64,000 nt of DNA from the NCBI RefSeq assembly GCF_000308595.1, contig NZ_BAGA01000058.1, positions 113,752 to 177,751 of the forward strand, read 5' to 3'. This document shows positions 31,662-42,300 of the stretch, one piece after another. This DNA is from Nocardia higoensis NBRC 100133 (GTDB lineage Bacteria; Actinomycetota; Actinomycetes; Mycobacteriales; Mycobacteriaceae). The notes beneath the pieces are model-generated. The model worked only from the letters and a program-made list of their open reading frames with translations. It was not told where the DNA came from and made no database searches. The position numbers were made by a program, and so were the translations under genes. Each line of letters opens with the position of its first letter. Position 1 is the stretch's first letter.

Positions 31662-34600
31662 TTGTCAGAAGTGCAGGGTGGGGGAGCGCCGCTGGCCGAT
31701 CGCGGTGCCCGGCTGTTCGAATACCTGGCTCGCGTGCAGGCGATCGGCACCACGCGGGTGACCGAGGTCGAGAATCTCGGCTCGGTGATCTGGATGTCGG
31801 ACCTGCCCGCCCACCAGGTCGTGCGCTACGAGCCGGAAGCCGCGGGCGGACCGTTCCTCGTGGTCGGCAAGGTGCGGGTGGAGCCGGTCGTGGAGTTGCA
31901 CGACGCGCGGGTGCGCGAGTGGCTGGTGCCCGGACCCATCGACGACCCGGAGAACGAGCCGGAACTCCGGCAGACGCGCACGGGTCCGGCGGGGGTCGAA
32001 AAGCTCGAGGACCATCCGGAGGTCCTCGAGAGTTTTCATGGATGGCTGGTGCGGTGGCGGCCCTGGGCGGCCAAGGCGCGCCGGGATCTGCTCGCGCACA
32101 AGCTGTATCGCGAGCTCTACGACATCCACACCCGGCTGAGCGCGGCCTCGGAGACCACCGAGGCGGTGCTCGGTCTGGGCTGCCTGAGCTGGAAGCCGCC
32201 GCAGGGGGCGACAGTGCGCAGGCATGTGCTGACGGTGCCGGTGAAGGTCGATTTCGACGCGAGCACGGGCGCGCTGTCGGTGGTGGCCGACGCCGACGGT
32301 TCGGGGCTGACCGTCGAGCTGATGGACTTTCTGGAGAACAACCAGATCAGCAATCCGGGCATGGTGCGCGACGCGGAGAATTTCGCGCGGCAGGAGAACG
32401 TCTACCCGTTCGATCGCGGGGCGGTGGGCAATCTGGTGCGGCGGGTGATCAACGGCGTCGCCCCGGAGTCGGCCTATCTCGACCAGCTCGGTCCCGAACC
32501 GCCGCGCCGCGAGCCGACCGGCGCGTACGCGCCCGCGGTGATCCTGCGTCCGCGCGGCACCCGCGGGCTCGTGCGGGTGCTCAACTCGATCGCCGGGCGC
32601 ATCCGCGATCAGGGCTCGGTGCCCGAAGGCATCCGCAACCTGGTCGACCCCGACTACGTGCCCGCCCGCGACGAGCCGAGCGACGAGGGCGCGGTGGTGC
32701 GCGACGGCGGCGACAGCTTCCTGCCGATGCCGCTCAACGAGGTGCAGCTGCGCATCCTCGACCATGTCGATTCCAGCGCGCACACGATCGTGCAGGGCCC
32801 GCCCGGGACCGGCAAGACCCACACGGCCGCGGCGCTCATCACGCATCTGCTGGCACAGGGCAAGCGTGTGCTGATCACCGCGCACACCGATCGCGCGCTC
32901 GAGGAGGTGCGCGGCAAGCTGCCCGAGGAGATCAAGGCGCTGTCGGTGGCGGTCGTCGGCACCTCACGGGATTCGTTCTCCGATCTCGAGGTCGCGGTCG
33001 CCCGGATCTCGGACGCGGCCGACGAACACGACGCACAGCGATCCGCGCGCCGGATCACCGCCGCGCAGCGCCGGATCGCGGAGCTGTGCCAGGCCAGGGC
33101 CGACATCAAACGGCGGCTGCGGGAGGCGCGCGAATCCGAGGTCAGGCAGTTCGATATCGCCGGCTACCGGGGCACGCTGACGGCGATCGTCGAGCGTCAC
33201 CGGGACGACAGGGATCGGCTGGGCTGGATCGACGGGCTGGTGTCTCCCGGCCTGGACGCGGCGCCGCCGTTGTCCGCGCGCGACGCCGCGCACTGGCGGG
33301 AGCTGCTGCTCGACCGAACGCTGAACGATCCGGAGGTGGCCGCCCCGAATATCGTCGGCCCCTCCGAGCTGCCGCCCCCGGAGCAGATCGAACAGTGGTT
33401 CGCCCGGCAGACGGCAGCCACCGAGAAGTGCCGTGAATACCAGGAGATCGGCCAGACCGAGTGGGTGCGCCGGATCCAGCCGCTGCCCCCGGCGATCCGG
33501 ACGGAACTGTGCGCGCTGGTGCAGGGCCAGGACCGCGCGGCGGCCGAACTGGTCGACCATCGCGAAAGCTGGATCGCGGACGCGCTTTTCGCGGTGCGCT
33601 CGGGCCGTCCGATGGAATGGCAGGCGCGCGGGGACCAGATCGCGGAGTTCCTGATGCACGCCGATGCGGCGGTCGCGGCCGTCGGGATCAGCGATGTGAC
33701 GGTCAACAGCACCGATCTCGCGCCACTGGTGTCGCTCGCCGAAGCGGTGCTGGCGCATATCGCCAAGAAGGGCGAGATCAAGACCCAGGCCGACGGTTCG
33801 CCGAAGGCGGGCCTGACCACCGCCAAGGTGATCAAGGACGCCAAGCCGTTGTTCGATCTCGTCCGGGTCGACGGGCGGATCCCGACGACCGCCGAACAAC
33901 TGGAGACATTCCGCAGCTACGAGAAGGCGGGACGGCTGCTCAACCAGCTCGACGCGGTGTGGCACGGCATCGCCGAACCCACCGGTGGGTCGCCGGGCTC
34001 GCGTCTGGCCCGGCATCGCGAACGGCTGAGCCGGCTGCGGTCGGTGCTGAGCTTCGGATCGCAACTGCGGGAGTCGGGGGACAAGCTGCGGCTGCACGGT
34101 CTGCCGGAGCCGGATTGGGCCGACCCGGGCTCGGTGCGCCGGATGGTCGAGGCCTTCGACGCGGTGACCGCGCTCGACGAGCTGCGCGCCGCCCAGGCGC
34201 CGATCGGTCAGCTGCTCACCAAACTGACCTCGTGGAGCAACGCGCCGCAGGCCACCGCGACCGTCCGCGATCTGCGGCTCGCGGTCGAGCGCGGCGACGT
34301 CCGTGGTTACCACCGCGCCCGCGCCCGCTCGGCCGAGCTGCGCGAACTGCGCGAGAAGCGCACGCGCCGAGACGATTTCACCGCTCGCATGGCCGCGGTT
34401 CCCGCGCTGCGCGACAGTGTGCTCGCCACGGTCGAGGATCCCGGCTGGGTGGCGCGGCTGGAGAGCCTGCCCGCCGCGTGGGGGTGGGCGGCGACGGGCC
34501 GGTGGCTCGCCGAACGCGTCGACGAACAGGTCAACGAACTGTTCCGGGAGCTCGACTCGATCGAGGACCGGTTGCGCAAGGAAGCGACCGAACTCGCTGT

Positions 34601-36836
34601 CACCCGTGCCTGGGATCGGGCGGTGGGGCCGGGCAGGCTGACCCCCTCCTCGCGGGCGGATCTGCTCCAGTATGTGCAGCTGGTGCGGAAGCTGGGTAAG
34701 GGCACCGGCATTCACGCCGGACGCAGGCGGGCCGATATCAAGCAGACGCTGGCGCGCTGCCGTTCGGCGGTGCCGGTGTGGATCATGCCGATCTACCGGG
34801 TGGTCGAACAGCTCGACATCGAGCAGGACATGTTCGACGTGGTGGTGGTCGACGAGGCCTCGCAGGCGGGGCTGGAATCGGTGTTCCTGCAGTACCTCGC
34901 GCCGCGCATCGTGGTGATCGGCGACGACAAGCAGGTCTCGCCGTCGGCGGTCGGCATCGATCAGAAGGAGCTCGACTCGCTGGCCGGGCAGTACCTGGCC
35001 GACGACAAGTACCGCGCGACCTGGCAGGAGGCCAAGCGCAGCCTGTTCGACGAGGCGACCATGCGCTTCCCGGCGCGGCTGACGCTGGTCGAGCATCGGC
35101 GCTGCGTGCCCGAGATCATCGGCTTCTCCAACAAGATCGCCTACGAGCCGCAGAACGTGAAGCTCATCCCGGTGCGGCTGTTCGGCGCGGACCGGCTCCC
35201 GCCGATCCGGACCGTGCACGTGCCCGACGGGGTGAGCACCGGGCGCAGCAATATCGTCAATGCCGTCGAAGCCGAGCGGATCGTCGCGCAGATCGCCGAG
35301 TGCATGCGCGATCCCGCCTACGACGGCAAGACTTTCGGTGTGATCTCGCTGTTGGGCAGTGCCCAGGCCAAGCTGATCTGGGACCGGCTGATGGCGCGGT
35401 TCCAGCCCGAGGAACTGGCCCGCAGGCAGCTGCGCTGCGGTGACGCGGCCGACTTCCAGGGCGCCGAGCGCGATGTGATCTTCCTGTCCATGGTGAAGTC
35501 CAAGGGCGAGGACTCGCGGCTGGTCGCGCAGAACCGCGAGGAAGCGGTGCAGCGCTACAACGTCGCGGTGTCGCGAGCGCGCGACCAGCTGTGGCTGTTC
35601 CACTCGATCACCCTCGACGATCTGCGCAATCACACCGACATGCGCTATCAGCTGCTGGACTACTGCCTGGACGGGTGGAAGAAGGGCGCCGAACAGCGGA
35701 CCGGCCGGCCCGAGCCGGTGACCGAGGAACGCGTCGTCGCGCCCTTCGATTCGCTGTTCGAGCAGCAGGTGTTCAACCGGATCGTGGACCGGGGCTATCG
35801 GGTCACCGCGCACTACGACGCGACCGGCTACGAGATCGACATGGTGGTCACCGGTGACCACGCCCGGGTCGCGGTCCAATGCGACGGCGACCGCTGGGAC
35901 GGGCCGACGGCGTTCGAGGCCGATCTCGCCCGGCAGCGGGATCTGCAACGGTGTGGGTGGCCGTTCGTGCGGATCAGGCAGTCGCAGTTCCTGCGTGATC
36001 CGGACGCGGCGCTCGAGCCGTTGTGGGAGACCTTCGACGCGTTGGGGCTGGAGCCGATCGGGCCGGAGCAGGATGTCGTCTCGACGGACGAGCCCGAAGA
36101 TCCCGTGCGTTCCGAGGATGCCGAGCGGCGCGGGGGATATGGGCAGGCGGGGGAATCGCTGCCGACCACGACGTTGGGGCGACCCGTTCTGTTCGACGAG
36201 GCCGAGTTGCTCGATCAGGGGGTGCTGTTCGAGCGGTCCACGCCTGCCGGGGAGCCCGGTGGGTCCGCGCCGTCGGCGGTAGAGCCGGAACCGGCCGCGG
36301 CGGTGGCGGTGGCGGTGGCGGAATCGGCGGTGACCCCGTACCGCGCCTTCACCGAGCCGCTCGCCGGGCCGGAGGTGGCGTCGTCGGGCACGGTGGCCAA
36401 GGATCTGGTGCGCATCGTCGAGGTGGAGGGGCCGGTATCGGGCGCCCGTCTGCTCGCCGCCTACCTGCGAGCCGGCGGGGCGGCCGCCGACGAGGATCTG
36501 ACGGGGACCGTCGAGCATCTGCTGGTGTCGGCGGTGGAGCGGGGCGATCTGCTCGTCGATGATCCGCTCGCCCTCGGCGATCCGGCGCTGCGGACCTATC
36601 GCACCCCGGATCAGCCGCTGACGGACCGGCGCACGCTCGGTCCGCGTTCGGTGGAGCAGGTGCCCGTGCGCGAACTCGCCGAGGTGCTGGCCGATGTCGC
36701 GGCGGAGACGGGTTGGCGCGACCGCAAGGACGTGCTACACCGCGCGCTGCGGATCCTCGGGCAATCCGAGATCACCGACCGTGCCGTCGCCGCCTTCGCG
36801 CTGGCGCTGCCCCTGGCGCGGCAGGCATCGGACTGA
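31662..36836 (+). CDS. COG1112-type SF1 helicase with C-terminal MTES_1575-like nuclease
   Basis: The protein has 1724 residues. The TTG at 31662 (LSEVQGGGAPLADRG) was chosen because AGGAGGAAGGG directly precedes it. A start at 31593 would be in frame but has no such site. The helicase has Walker A QGPPGTGKTHT (about 378), VVDEASQAGLESVF (about 1063), VEHRRCVPEIIGFSN, FQGAERDVIFLSMV and RYNVAVSRARDQLWLF. Residues about 500-1020 form a long coiled insertion. The nuclease at about 1365-1460 reads GYEIDMVVTG, then VAVQCDGDRW and CGWPFVRIRQSQF, the PD-(D/E)XK pattern of the MTES_1575 group. A winged-helix-like tail follows. It follows the kinase gene by 160 bases. Likely a nucleic-acid-degrading defence effector. 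Confidence 0.85.
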   Translation: MSEVQGGGAPLADRGARLFEYLARVQAIGTTRVTEVENLGSVIWMSDLPAHQVVRYEPEAAGGPFLVVGKVRVEPVVELHDARVREWLVPGPIDDPENEPELRQTRTGPAGVEKLEDHPEVLESFHGWLVRWRPWAAKARRDLLAHKLYRELYDIHTRLSAASETTEAVLGLGCLSWKPPQGATVRRHVLTVPVKVDFDASTGALSVVADADGSGLTVELMDFLENNQISNPGMVRDAENFARQENVYPFDRGAVGNLVRRVINGVAPESAYLDQLGPEPPRREPTGAYAPAVILRPRGTRGLVRVLNSIAGRIRDQGSVPEGIRNLVDPDYVPARDEPSDEGAVVRDGGDSFLPMPLNEVQLRILDHVDSSAHTIVQGPPGTGKTHTAAALITHLLAQGKRVLITAHTDRALEEVRGKLPEEIKALSVAVVGTSRDSFSDLEVAVARISDAADEHDAQRSARRITAAQRRIAELCQARADIKRRLREARESEVRQFDIAGYRGTLTAIVERHRDDRDRLGWIDGLVSPGLDAAPPLSARDAAHWRELLLDRTLNDPEVAAPNIVGPSELPPPEQIEQWFARQTAATEKCREYQEIGQTEWVRRIQPLPPAIRTELCALVQGQDRAAAELVDHRESWIADALFAVRSGRPMEWQARGDQIAEFLMHADAAVAAVGISDVTVNSTDLAPLVSLAEAVLAHIAKKGEIKTQADGSPKAGLTTAKVIKDAKPLFDLVRVDGRIPTTAEQLETFRSYEKAGRLLNQLDAVWHGIAEPTGGSPGSRLARHRERLSRLRSVLSFGSQLRESGDKLRLHGLPEPDWADPGSVRRMVEAFDAVTALDELRAAQAPIGQLLTKLTSWSNAPQATATVRDLRLAVERGDVRGYHRARARSAELRELREKRTRRDDFTARMAAVPALRDSVLATVEDPGWVARLESLPAAWGWAATGRWLAERVDEQVNELFRELDSIEDRLRKEATELAVTRAWDRAVGPGRLTPSSRADLLQYVQLVRKLGKGTGIHAGRRRADIKQTLARCRSAVPVWIMPIYRVVEQLDIEQDMFDVVVVDEASQAGLESVFLQYLAPRIVVIGDDKQVSPSAVGIDQKELDSLAGQYLADDKYRATWQEAKRSLFDEATMRFPARLTLVEHRRCVPEIIGFSNKIAYEPQNVKLIPVRLFGADRLPPIRTVHVPDGVSTGRSNIVNAVEAERIVAQIAECMRDPAYDGKTFGVISLLGSAQAKLIWDRLMARFQPEELARRQLRCGDAADFQGAERDVIFLSMVKSKGEDSRLVAQNREEAVQRYNVAVSRARDQLWLFHSITLDDLRNHTDMRYQLLDYCLDGWKKGAEQRTGRPEPVTEERVVAPFDSLFEQQVFNRIVDRGYRVTAHYDATGYEIDMVVTGDHARVAVQCDGDRWDGPTAFEADLARQRDLQRCGWPFVRIRQSQFLRDPDAALEPLWETFDALGLEPIGPEQDVVSTDEPEDPVRSEDAERRGGYGQAGESLPTTTLGRPVLFDEAELLDQGVLFERSTPAGEPGGSAPSAVEPEPAAAVAVAVAESAVTPYRAFTEPLAGPEVASSGTVAKDLVRIVEVEGPVSGARLLAAYLRAGGAAADEDLTGTVEHLLVSAVERGDLLVDDPLALGDPALRTYRTPDQPLTDRRTLGPRSVEQVPVRELAEVLADVAAETGWRDRKDVLHRALRILGQSEITDRAVAAFALALPLARQASD

Positions 36837-36910
36837 GTCGACCTGCTTACGGCGGATCGCCCCGTTCACCCGGTGCCGCGGTGATCGATGACGACTCGGC
36901 GCGTCGGTGT

Positions 36911-39154
36911 TCAGAGCAGGCCGGCGGGCGTGGTGCCGCGAAGGAAGGCCGCGATGCCGACGAGGCGGTGGCCGGGCACCCGGATCGGCGCCAGATCGCT
37001 CAGCACGCGCGGGAATTCGTCGATCGGATCGTCCGAATGCGCGGCCCAGTCGGCGATCGTGACGACCGCCGCGCGGCGCTGTGCGGCGGTGCCGCCGGAC
37101 TCCGCGGACAGCAGGATCAGTTCTTCGGAGCCGGGTTCGATCTGCTGGAACTCCAGCCGTCCGGCGTCGGCGGCGGCGCTCACGGCGGCGAACATCTCCC
37201 TCGGGTCGGTGAGGCCGATGAGGTCGCCGAGTTCGTCGGCGGTCGCGACGCCGCCTTCGGCGCGGAGTGCGGCGGTGAGTTCTGCGGTCACGGTGTCGGC
37301 CTCCTGCTCTTCCGGTTCGGTGGATCGTTCGGGTACGGCGGCCACCACGGGGGCGATGGGACGCCGGGGTGTGATGAACCGCTCCGGCTCGACCGCGCGT
37401 TCGGGTCGGGCGAACCTGTCGGGCTCGGTGGCCACCTCGGTTCCGGCCGTGCCGGACTCGGCCGGGGCGGGCGCAGCGGTCGGCTCCGGAGGTGCGGGGC
37501 GCTCCGGTGCGGAGGTGGTGCCGGGCTCGGCGGCCGCTGCCGGGATCCACTGATCCAGCAGGCCGGGTAGCCCTCTGGCGTCGGTGACGACGACCCCCTC
37601 CGCGATCTGTGCGAGCCGGCGTAGATGCGGGCCCACTCGGCGCGGATCTTCCACGGTTCCCTCGGCATAGGCCAGCACCACGATCGGGGTGTGCGCACCG
37701 CCGTGGCGGATGATCCGGCCGAGCCGTTGCGCCAGTTCCGGTGCGGTGAGATCGGGGGAGAGGAACATGCCGAGTCCGGCGAACGGGAAGGCGAGGGCGG
37801 GGTCGAGCACCCGGCGTTCCACGATCGCGTGCAGGGCGTCTTCGCGCAGGCGGCGGGCGATGTCGCCGCGATCGGCCGCACCGAGCGACTCGCCGACCCG
37901 GGTGATCCGGTAGCCGTCGTGGCCGAGAAGTTGCACGGCCCGGTTCGCGGCGAGGGCCTGGTCGGTGAAGAAGATCGCCCGGGTGCGCTTCAGCGTGGCA
38001 GCGGGCAGCGCTTGCAGCAGCGTGATCTTGGCGCGGCATTCGCCGAGGATCTCGGCACGTTTGGTGAGGGCGTCGAGATAGCGCTTGGCGAAGACCGCGG
38101 CACGGCCCTTCGCGCGGAGGGCTGCTCGTGCGAATTCCGCGGCTTCGGCGGGCGTGTCCGGCGCGCCGTAGGTGCCGACGAGCGTGTCCAGGGCTTGTTC
38201 GGCGCGGTCCTCGACCGAGTTCAGTGCGCTGCGCTCGCGTTCGCCGAGCTGTAAGGGAACCTGGGCCAGGTGGATACGGGGCAGCAGGCCGGTCTGGACC
38301 GCGTGCAGGTAATCGCAGCCGGGAACGGTCTGCTCGAAGTAGGGCAGTACCACTGTGTCGACCAGATCATCGGGGCGGGCCAGGCCCGAGGTGAGGCCGA
38401 GGCGCCAGTCGAACCGCGGGAGCAGGGCTTTCGCGTAGGCGCCCGCGCTGTAGGTGTGCACGTCGTCGACGATCAGGGCGGTCGGCTGGCCGCCGGAGTG
38501 CTTGTCGAACAGGCGGTCCTGGATGGCGGCGTCGGGGGTGACGACGGTGACATCACCGTGGGAGGGCGTCCCGGCGCCCGACGCGACGATGCGGCGGGCG
38601 GGCAGGGCGGCGTGCAGGGCGTCGGTCCATCGCCGCCGGCCGTCCGCGTCCGGCACGACGACGAGAACGGGATGTCCGGCTTCGAGCGCTTCGGCGGCCG
38701 CCGCGACGCCGAGTGCCGTCTTTCCCGAGCCGTCCACGGCCTCGACCACGCCACGGTGGTGATGTTCCTGCCACGCCGAGAGCGCTTGCCGTTGCCATGC
38801 GCCCAGCGCTTCGCGTGGGCTCGCCGACTGTGGCGCTGAACCGCTGCCGAATCGAGCGGGGGAGGGAGCGGCCGACCGGCCGGAGGGGCGGACCGTGGGC
38901 GAGCTCGTCGGTGGAACTGCCGCCGGCCGGGAAGCCGGGACCGCACCGGAGCCGGCGGGTGCCGATCGCAGCGACCATCGTGGCGGCGTGTCGTCGGTCT
39001 TCTCGAACATGCCGTGCTGGGCGTGCAGCACGCTGTTGACGTCGGTCTTGGTCACCCCGGCGGCGTCGATGGCGGCGGCGAGTTCGCGCGCCGACCGCCC
39101 GGGCTCCTCCGCCAGCAACTCGCGGATTCGGCGCACCAACGACTCCCGCACCAC
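36911..39154 (-). CDS. Degenerate DEAD-like helicase with winged-helix ends
   Basis: The protein has about 747 residues. The start is uncertain: GTG 39154 or 39151 follow GGGAAGGTGAC; GTG 39175 is also possible. Residues 1-60 look like a winged helix (LLAEEPGRSARELAAAIDAA). The helicase core has Walker A VEAVDGSGKTALG, but the Walker B is LIVDDVHTYSAG and motif III is LGLTSGLA, both atypical. The second domain has AQRLGRIIRHGG. A Pro/Ala/Glu-rich linker leads to a second winged-helix-like domain (GGVATADELGDLIGL). It is the only minus-strand gene between two plus-strand defence operons and converges on the COG1112 gene. Function unknown; an ATPase-regulator is possible. Confidence 0.65.
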   Translation of the reverse strand: MVRESLVRRIRELLAEEPGRSARELAAAIDAAGVTKTDVNSVLHAQHGMFEKTDDTPPRWSLRSAPAGSGAVPASRPAAVPPTSSPTVRPSGRSAAPSPARFGSGSAPQSASPREALGAWQRQALSAWQEHHHRGVVEAVDGSGKTALGVAAAAEALEAGHPVLVVVPDADGRRRWTDALHAALPARRIVASGAGTPSHGDVTVVTPDAAIQDRLFDKHSGGQPTALIVDDVHTYSAGAYAKALLPRFDWRLGLTSGLARPDDLVDTVVLPYFEQTVPGCDYLHAVQTGLLPRIHLAQVPLQLGERERSALNSVEDRAEQALDTLVGTYGAPDTPAEAAEFARAALRAKGRAAVFAKRYLDALTKRAEILGECRAKITLLQALPAATLKRTRAIFFTDQALAANRAVQLLGHDGYRITRVGESLGAADRGDIARRLREDALHAIVERRVLDPALAFPFAGLGMFLSPDLTAPELAQRLGRIIRHGGAHTPIVVLAYAEGTVEDPRRVGPHLRRLAQIAEGVVVTDARGLPGLLDQWIPAAAAEPGTTSAPERPAPPEPTAAPAPAESGTAGTEVATEPDRFARPERAVEPERFITPRRPIAPVVAAVPERSTEPEEQEADTVTAELTAALRAEGGVATADELGDLIGLTDPREMFAAVSAAADAGRLEFQQIEPGSEELILLSAESGGTAAQRRAAVVTIADWAAHSDDPIDEFPRVLSDLAPIRVPGHRLVGIAAFLRGTTPAGLL

Positions 39155-39398
39155 GTCACCTTCCCGCTCGAACACCGGTGCGCCGAGCCTAGTGGGCCGC
39201 CCCTCCGCGCTGGTGTCCGGTTCGTCGTGCACCCGTTCAGAGCGCGGCAACCGGGGCGGTAGCGTTTGCCGGCCGATGAACGACAGGGTGCACGACAGAC
39301 GTGGCCGGCGCGAGCCGGGCGCGTGGTGATGCGAAGATGTGCGGGCGTTCCGAGCAGGACGACGGAGCTCGGCGCGGTGGAGGTAAGGGGATCCGGCG

Positions 39399-42300
39399 AT
39401 GGCTGAGTCGTTCCTGGTGCAGCAGGCGCGGGAGATGGAGCTGACCCGTGCCGAAGATCTGCGGCGGGTGTCGTTGTTCGTCGAGCTCAATCTCGATGCC
39501 GACGAGATCGCGCGATCGGCGGAACTGTTCGCGCAAATGGTGCGCAAGTACCATCGCTCGCTCGGTCCGGAGTTGGTCGTCCAGAAGTTTCCCGCGCTCA
39601 CGCTGACCACCCTGATCGGTCACGCGGGCATGTACTACGACCGCAACCGGTATTGGGACAGCTTCTGGGAGGAGCTCGATCTCGCGCGCGATCTCGAATT
39701 CGAGAAGGTCCTGCGTGAGGAGCTCGAGTCGCTGCTGAGCAAGTTCGGCCTGCGCCGGTTCCCGGAACTGGACGGGCAGTACGTCCAGGCCATGGCGGTG
39801 CACGCCGGCATCCCGGTGCACTGTCTCGACGATCTCGTCGACGTGATCGACGAGCACATCGCCGCCGGGCGCGACGCCAACGGCGCGGCGGTGGTCGAAT
39901 GGCTGACCGAACCGGGCATGGGATATCGGCTGAACCGGCTCGATGTTCCGGTGCGCAATTTCCTCCGGCTCGGCGGTGAGGTCGCCGTCGATATCGTCGA
40001 CCGGATCATCGAGTTCGCCGCATACTTCGCCGAGCACCCGGAAGCCGCCAACGATCTCGACCTCGACACCGCCACCACCGGCCTGCCGAACCTCCTGCTC
40101 GACGCGCTGATCGACCGGCTCGCCCAGCGCCCGCTGGGTTCGGGGCCGCGGGAACCCGCCGCGGTCGTCCGCACCAGGAATCCGGTCGTCGCGTACTCGT
40201 CTCTCGATCAGCAGGTCGTGGTCGAAGTGCCGTATCCGGTCGCCGCGCCGGAGAGTCCCTGGCGGGTGTCCTTCGACGGCGCCGCGCATACCGTCTACGC
40301 CGAGCGCGCGTGGGGCACCGTCGAGGGCCAGGCACAACCGGCGACGCCTGTGCCGGTGCCGCGCCCGGTGCGCCAGATCGTCCTCGCCCACGAGTCGCTC
40401 GCCGAGCAGGTGCGTATCCCGTTGGTCGACAAGGACGACCCGCTGCTGTTGTTCGACGAGTCGGGTCGCTCGCTCTCCCGGCATCTGGCGCTGCCGCGCG
40501 GGGCGATCATCGCGGTCTGCCCGCACGACACCGCGCTGCTCGACACGCACACCCAGCTGCCGATGGAGCCGGTCGACGAGCAGACGCCGGTCGGCTGGAG
40601 CGAATGGCGGGCGCGGGTCTACGACCTGACCGAGGCCGGCGGCGTGCGATGGCGGCGCGGCAATCTCGTCGGCCCGGTGCGGCAGGTGCGGGCCGGGGCC
40701 GCCGCGCGCCTGGAACTCGGTGCTCCGGTCGAGGGTGTGACGACGCGCAACGGCCTGTCGGTCTACGGCGAGCGCCCGGCGGTGGCCCTGCCCGCGACGA
40801 GCGAACCGACCACCTGGCGGGTCCGCACCCGCCGCGCGGGCACCGTGGACTGGCTGACCGACGAGGAATGGGAATCCGGCGACGAGGCCACCGAACTCGA
40901 TCCTTTCGACGGGGTCGCGTCGGGACTGCTCGGCATGTTCGACGTGGTCGTGAGCGGTCCGCTCGGCTCGGACCTGCGCCACTCGCTGTTCCTGGCCGAG
41001 GGACTCGACATCGGCTACACCTCCGAGTTCCGCAAGCCCGCCGCCGACGGGCTCACCCCGACCTCCTGCACGGTCACCGCCTGTCCGCCGCTGAGCGTCG
41101 ACACCACCGGCATGCACTTCGCCGGAGATGTCCGCGACGCCGAGCTCCGGGTGGCCGTCGGTGGCGATGTGGAGCGACTGTCGGTGCGGCCGCCACACAT
41201 CGAGATCCGGGTGGACGGCATCGGCGGCGTCGCGCAGTGGCGCACGACCGCGGCCGCCCTGACGATCGACCAGCTGGACGAGCACGCGACGGTGGCGGCC
41301 CGGATCCCCGGCGACGTGCAAGTCGACATCGCGCTCGTCGATCGGGACGGCGAGGTGCTGCAGCTGGAACAGCCGCAGGTCGTCGGCGGCAATGTCTTCC
41401 AGGTGCCCACCCGCGCGTTCCTCGACACCGCGCGGACGGCCGGGGTGTCCTCGTTGCTGGCCCGCATCGACACCCCCGACGGCGCGACGCATCACGTGAC
41501 GTTGGCGCGAGTACGGCCGCCGGTGCTGTGCACGGGCGTCCGGGTGGCGGACGGGTGCCTGCTGTTCGACGGCGCGACCGGGGCGGATCTGGCCGCGTCG
41601 GTATGGGCCGATACCGCGCCCTGGCGCGAACCCGAGCACGTGGCGATCGAGAACGGACGAGCGTCGCTGCCGCAGGATCTGATCGATGCGGGACCGTTGA
41701 CGGTCGAGGTGTTCGTCGACGATCCCTGGTCGGTGACACAGGTGCCGGACCGTCCGGGTGAGGACGCACTGTCGGTTTCCCAGCCCGGCTGGTTCACCGA
41801 CCCGGACCCGGTGCGCACCGAACTGTCGCGCTTCCTGTCCGGACACGGCCCGGCCCCGGCCCACAGCGCCGCCGTGCCCGAGGTGTGGGCGGCACTGACG
41901 ACGTTGCCGGAGAACGCCGGGCCCATGCGGGCCACGTTGTACGACGCCCTGGCCACCGATCCGCGCTCGGCCCTGGAGACCCTGGCGCAGAGCACGATTC
42001 CCCAAGAGGAGCACCCCGCACTGCTGATCGCGTCCGGATTGATCGAGCGGGATTTCGCCTCGCCCGTACGGGCGGGCGCACCGGAGAACCCGTGGATCGG
42101 ATGCCTGCTCGACATCGCCGATCTCCCGGCCGCCGCCGATGACCGGGGGTCGGCGACCTGGCAGGAACTGCTCGCCAGGCTGACCGACGCGGGTGGCGAG
42201 CGGCTGCGGGAGTTGCTGTCCGGCAAAGTCGGTGACCCGCGCGAGGGCATCTTCGACCGGTCGGCGGCGATGCTGCACGGTTTCGACGCGGAGCAGGTCC

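Noticed and set aside
36839..36910. Convergent gap as a rho-independent terminator
   Set aside because: No stem followed by a T-run could be found; only short GC-rich dyads.
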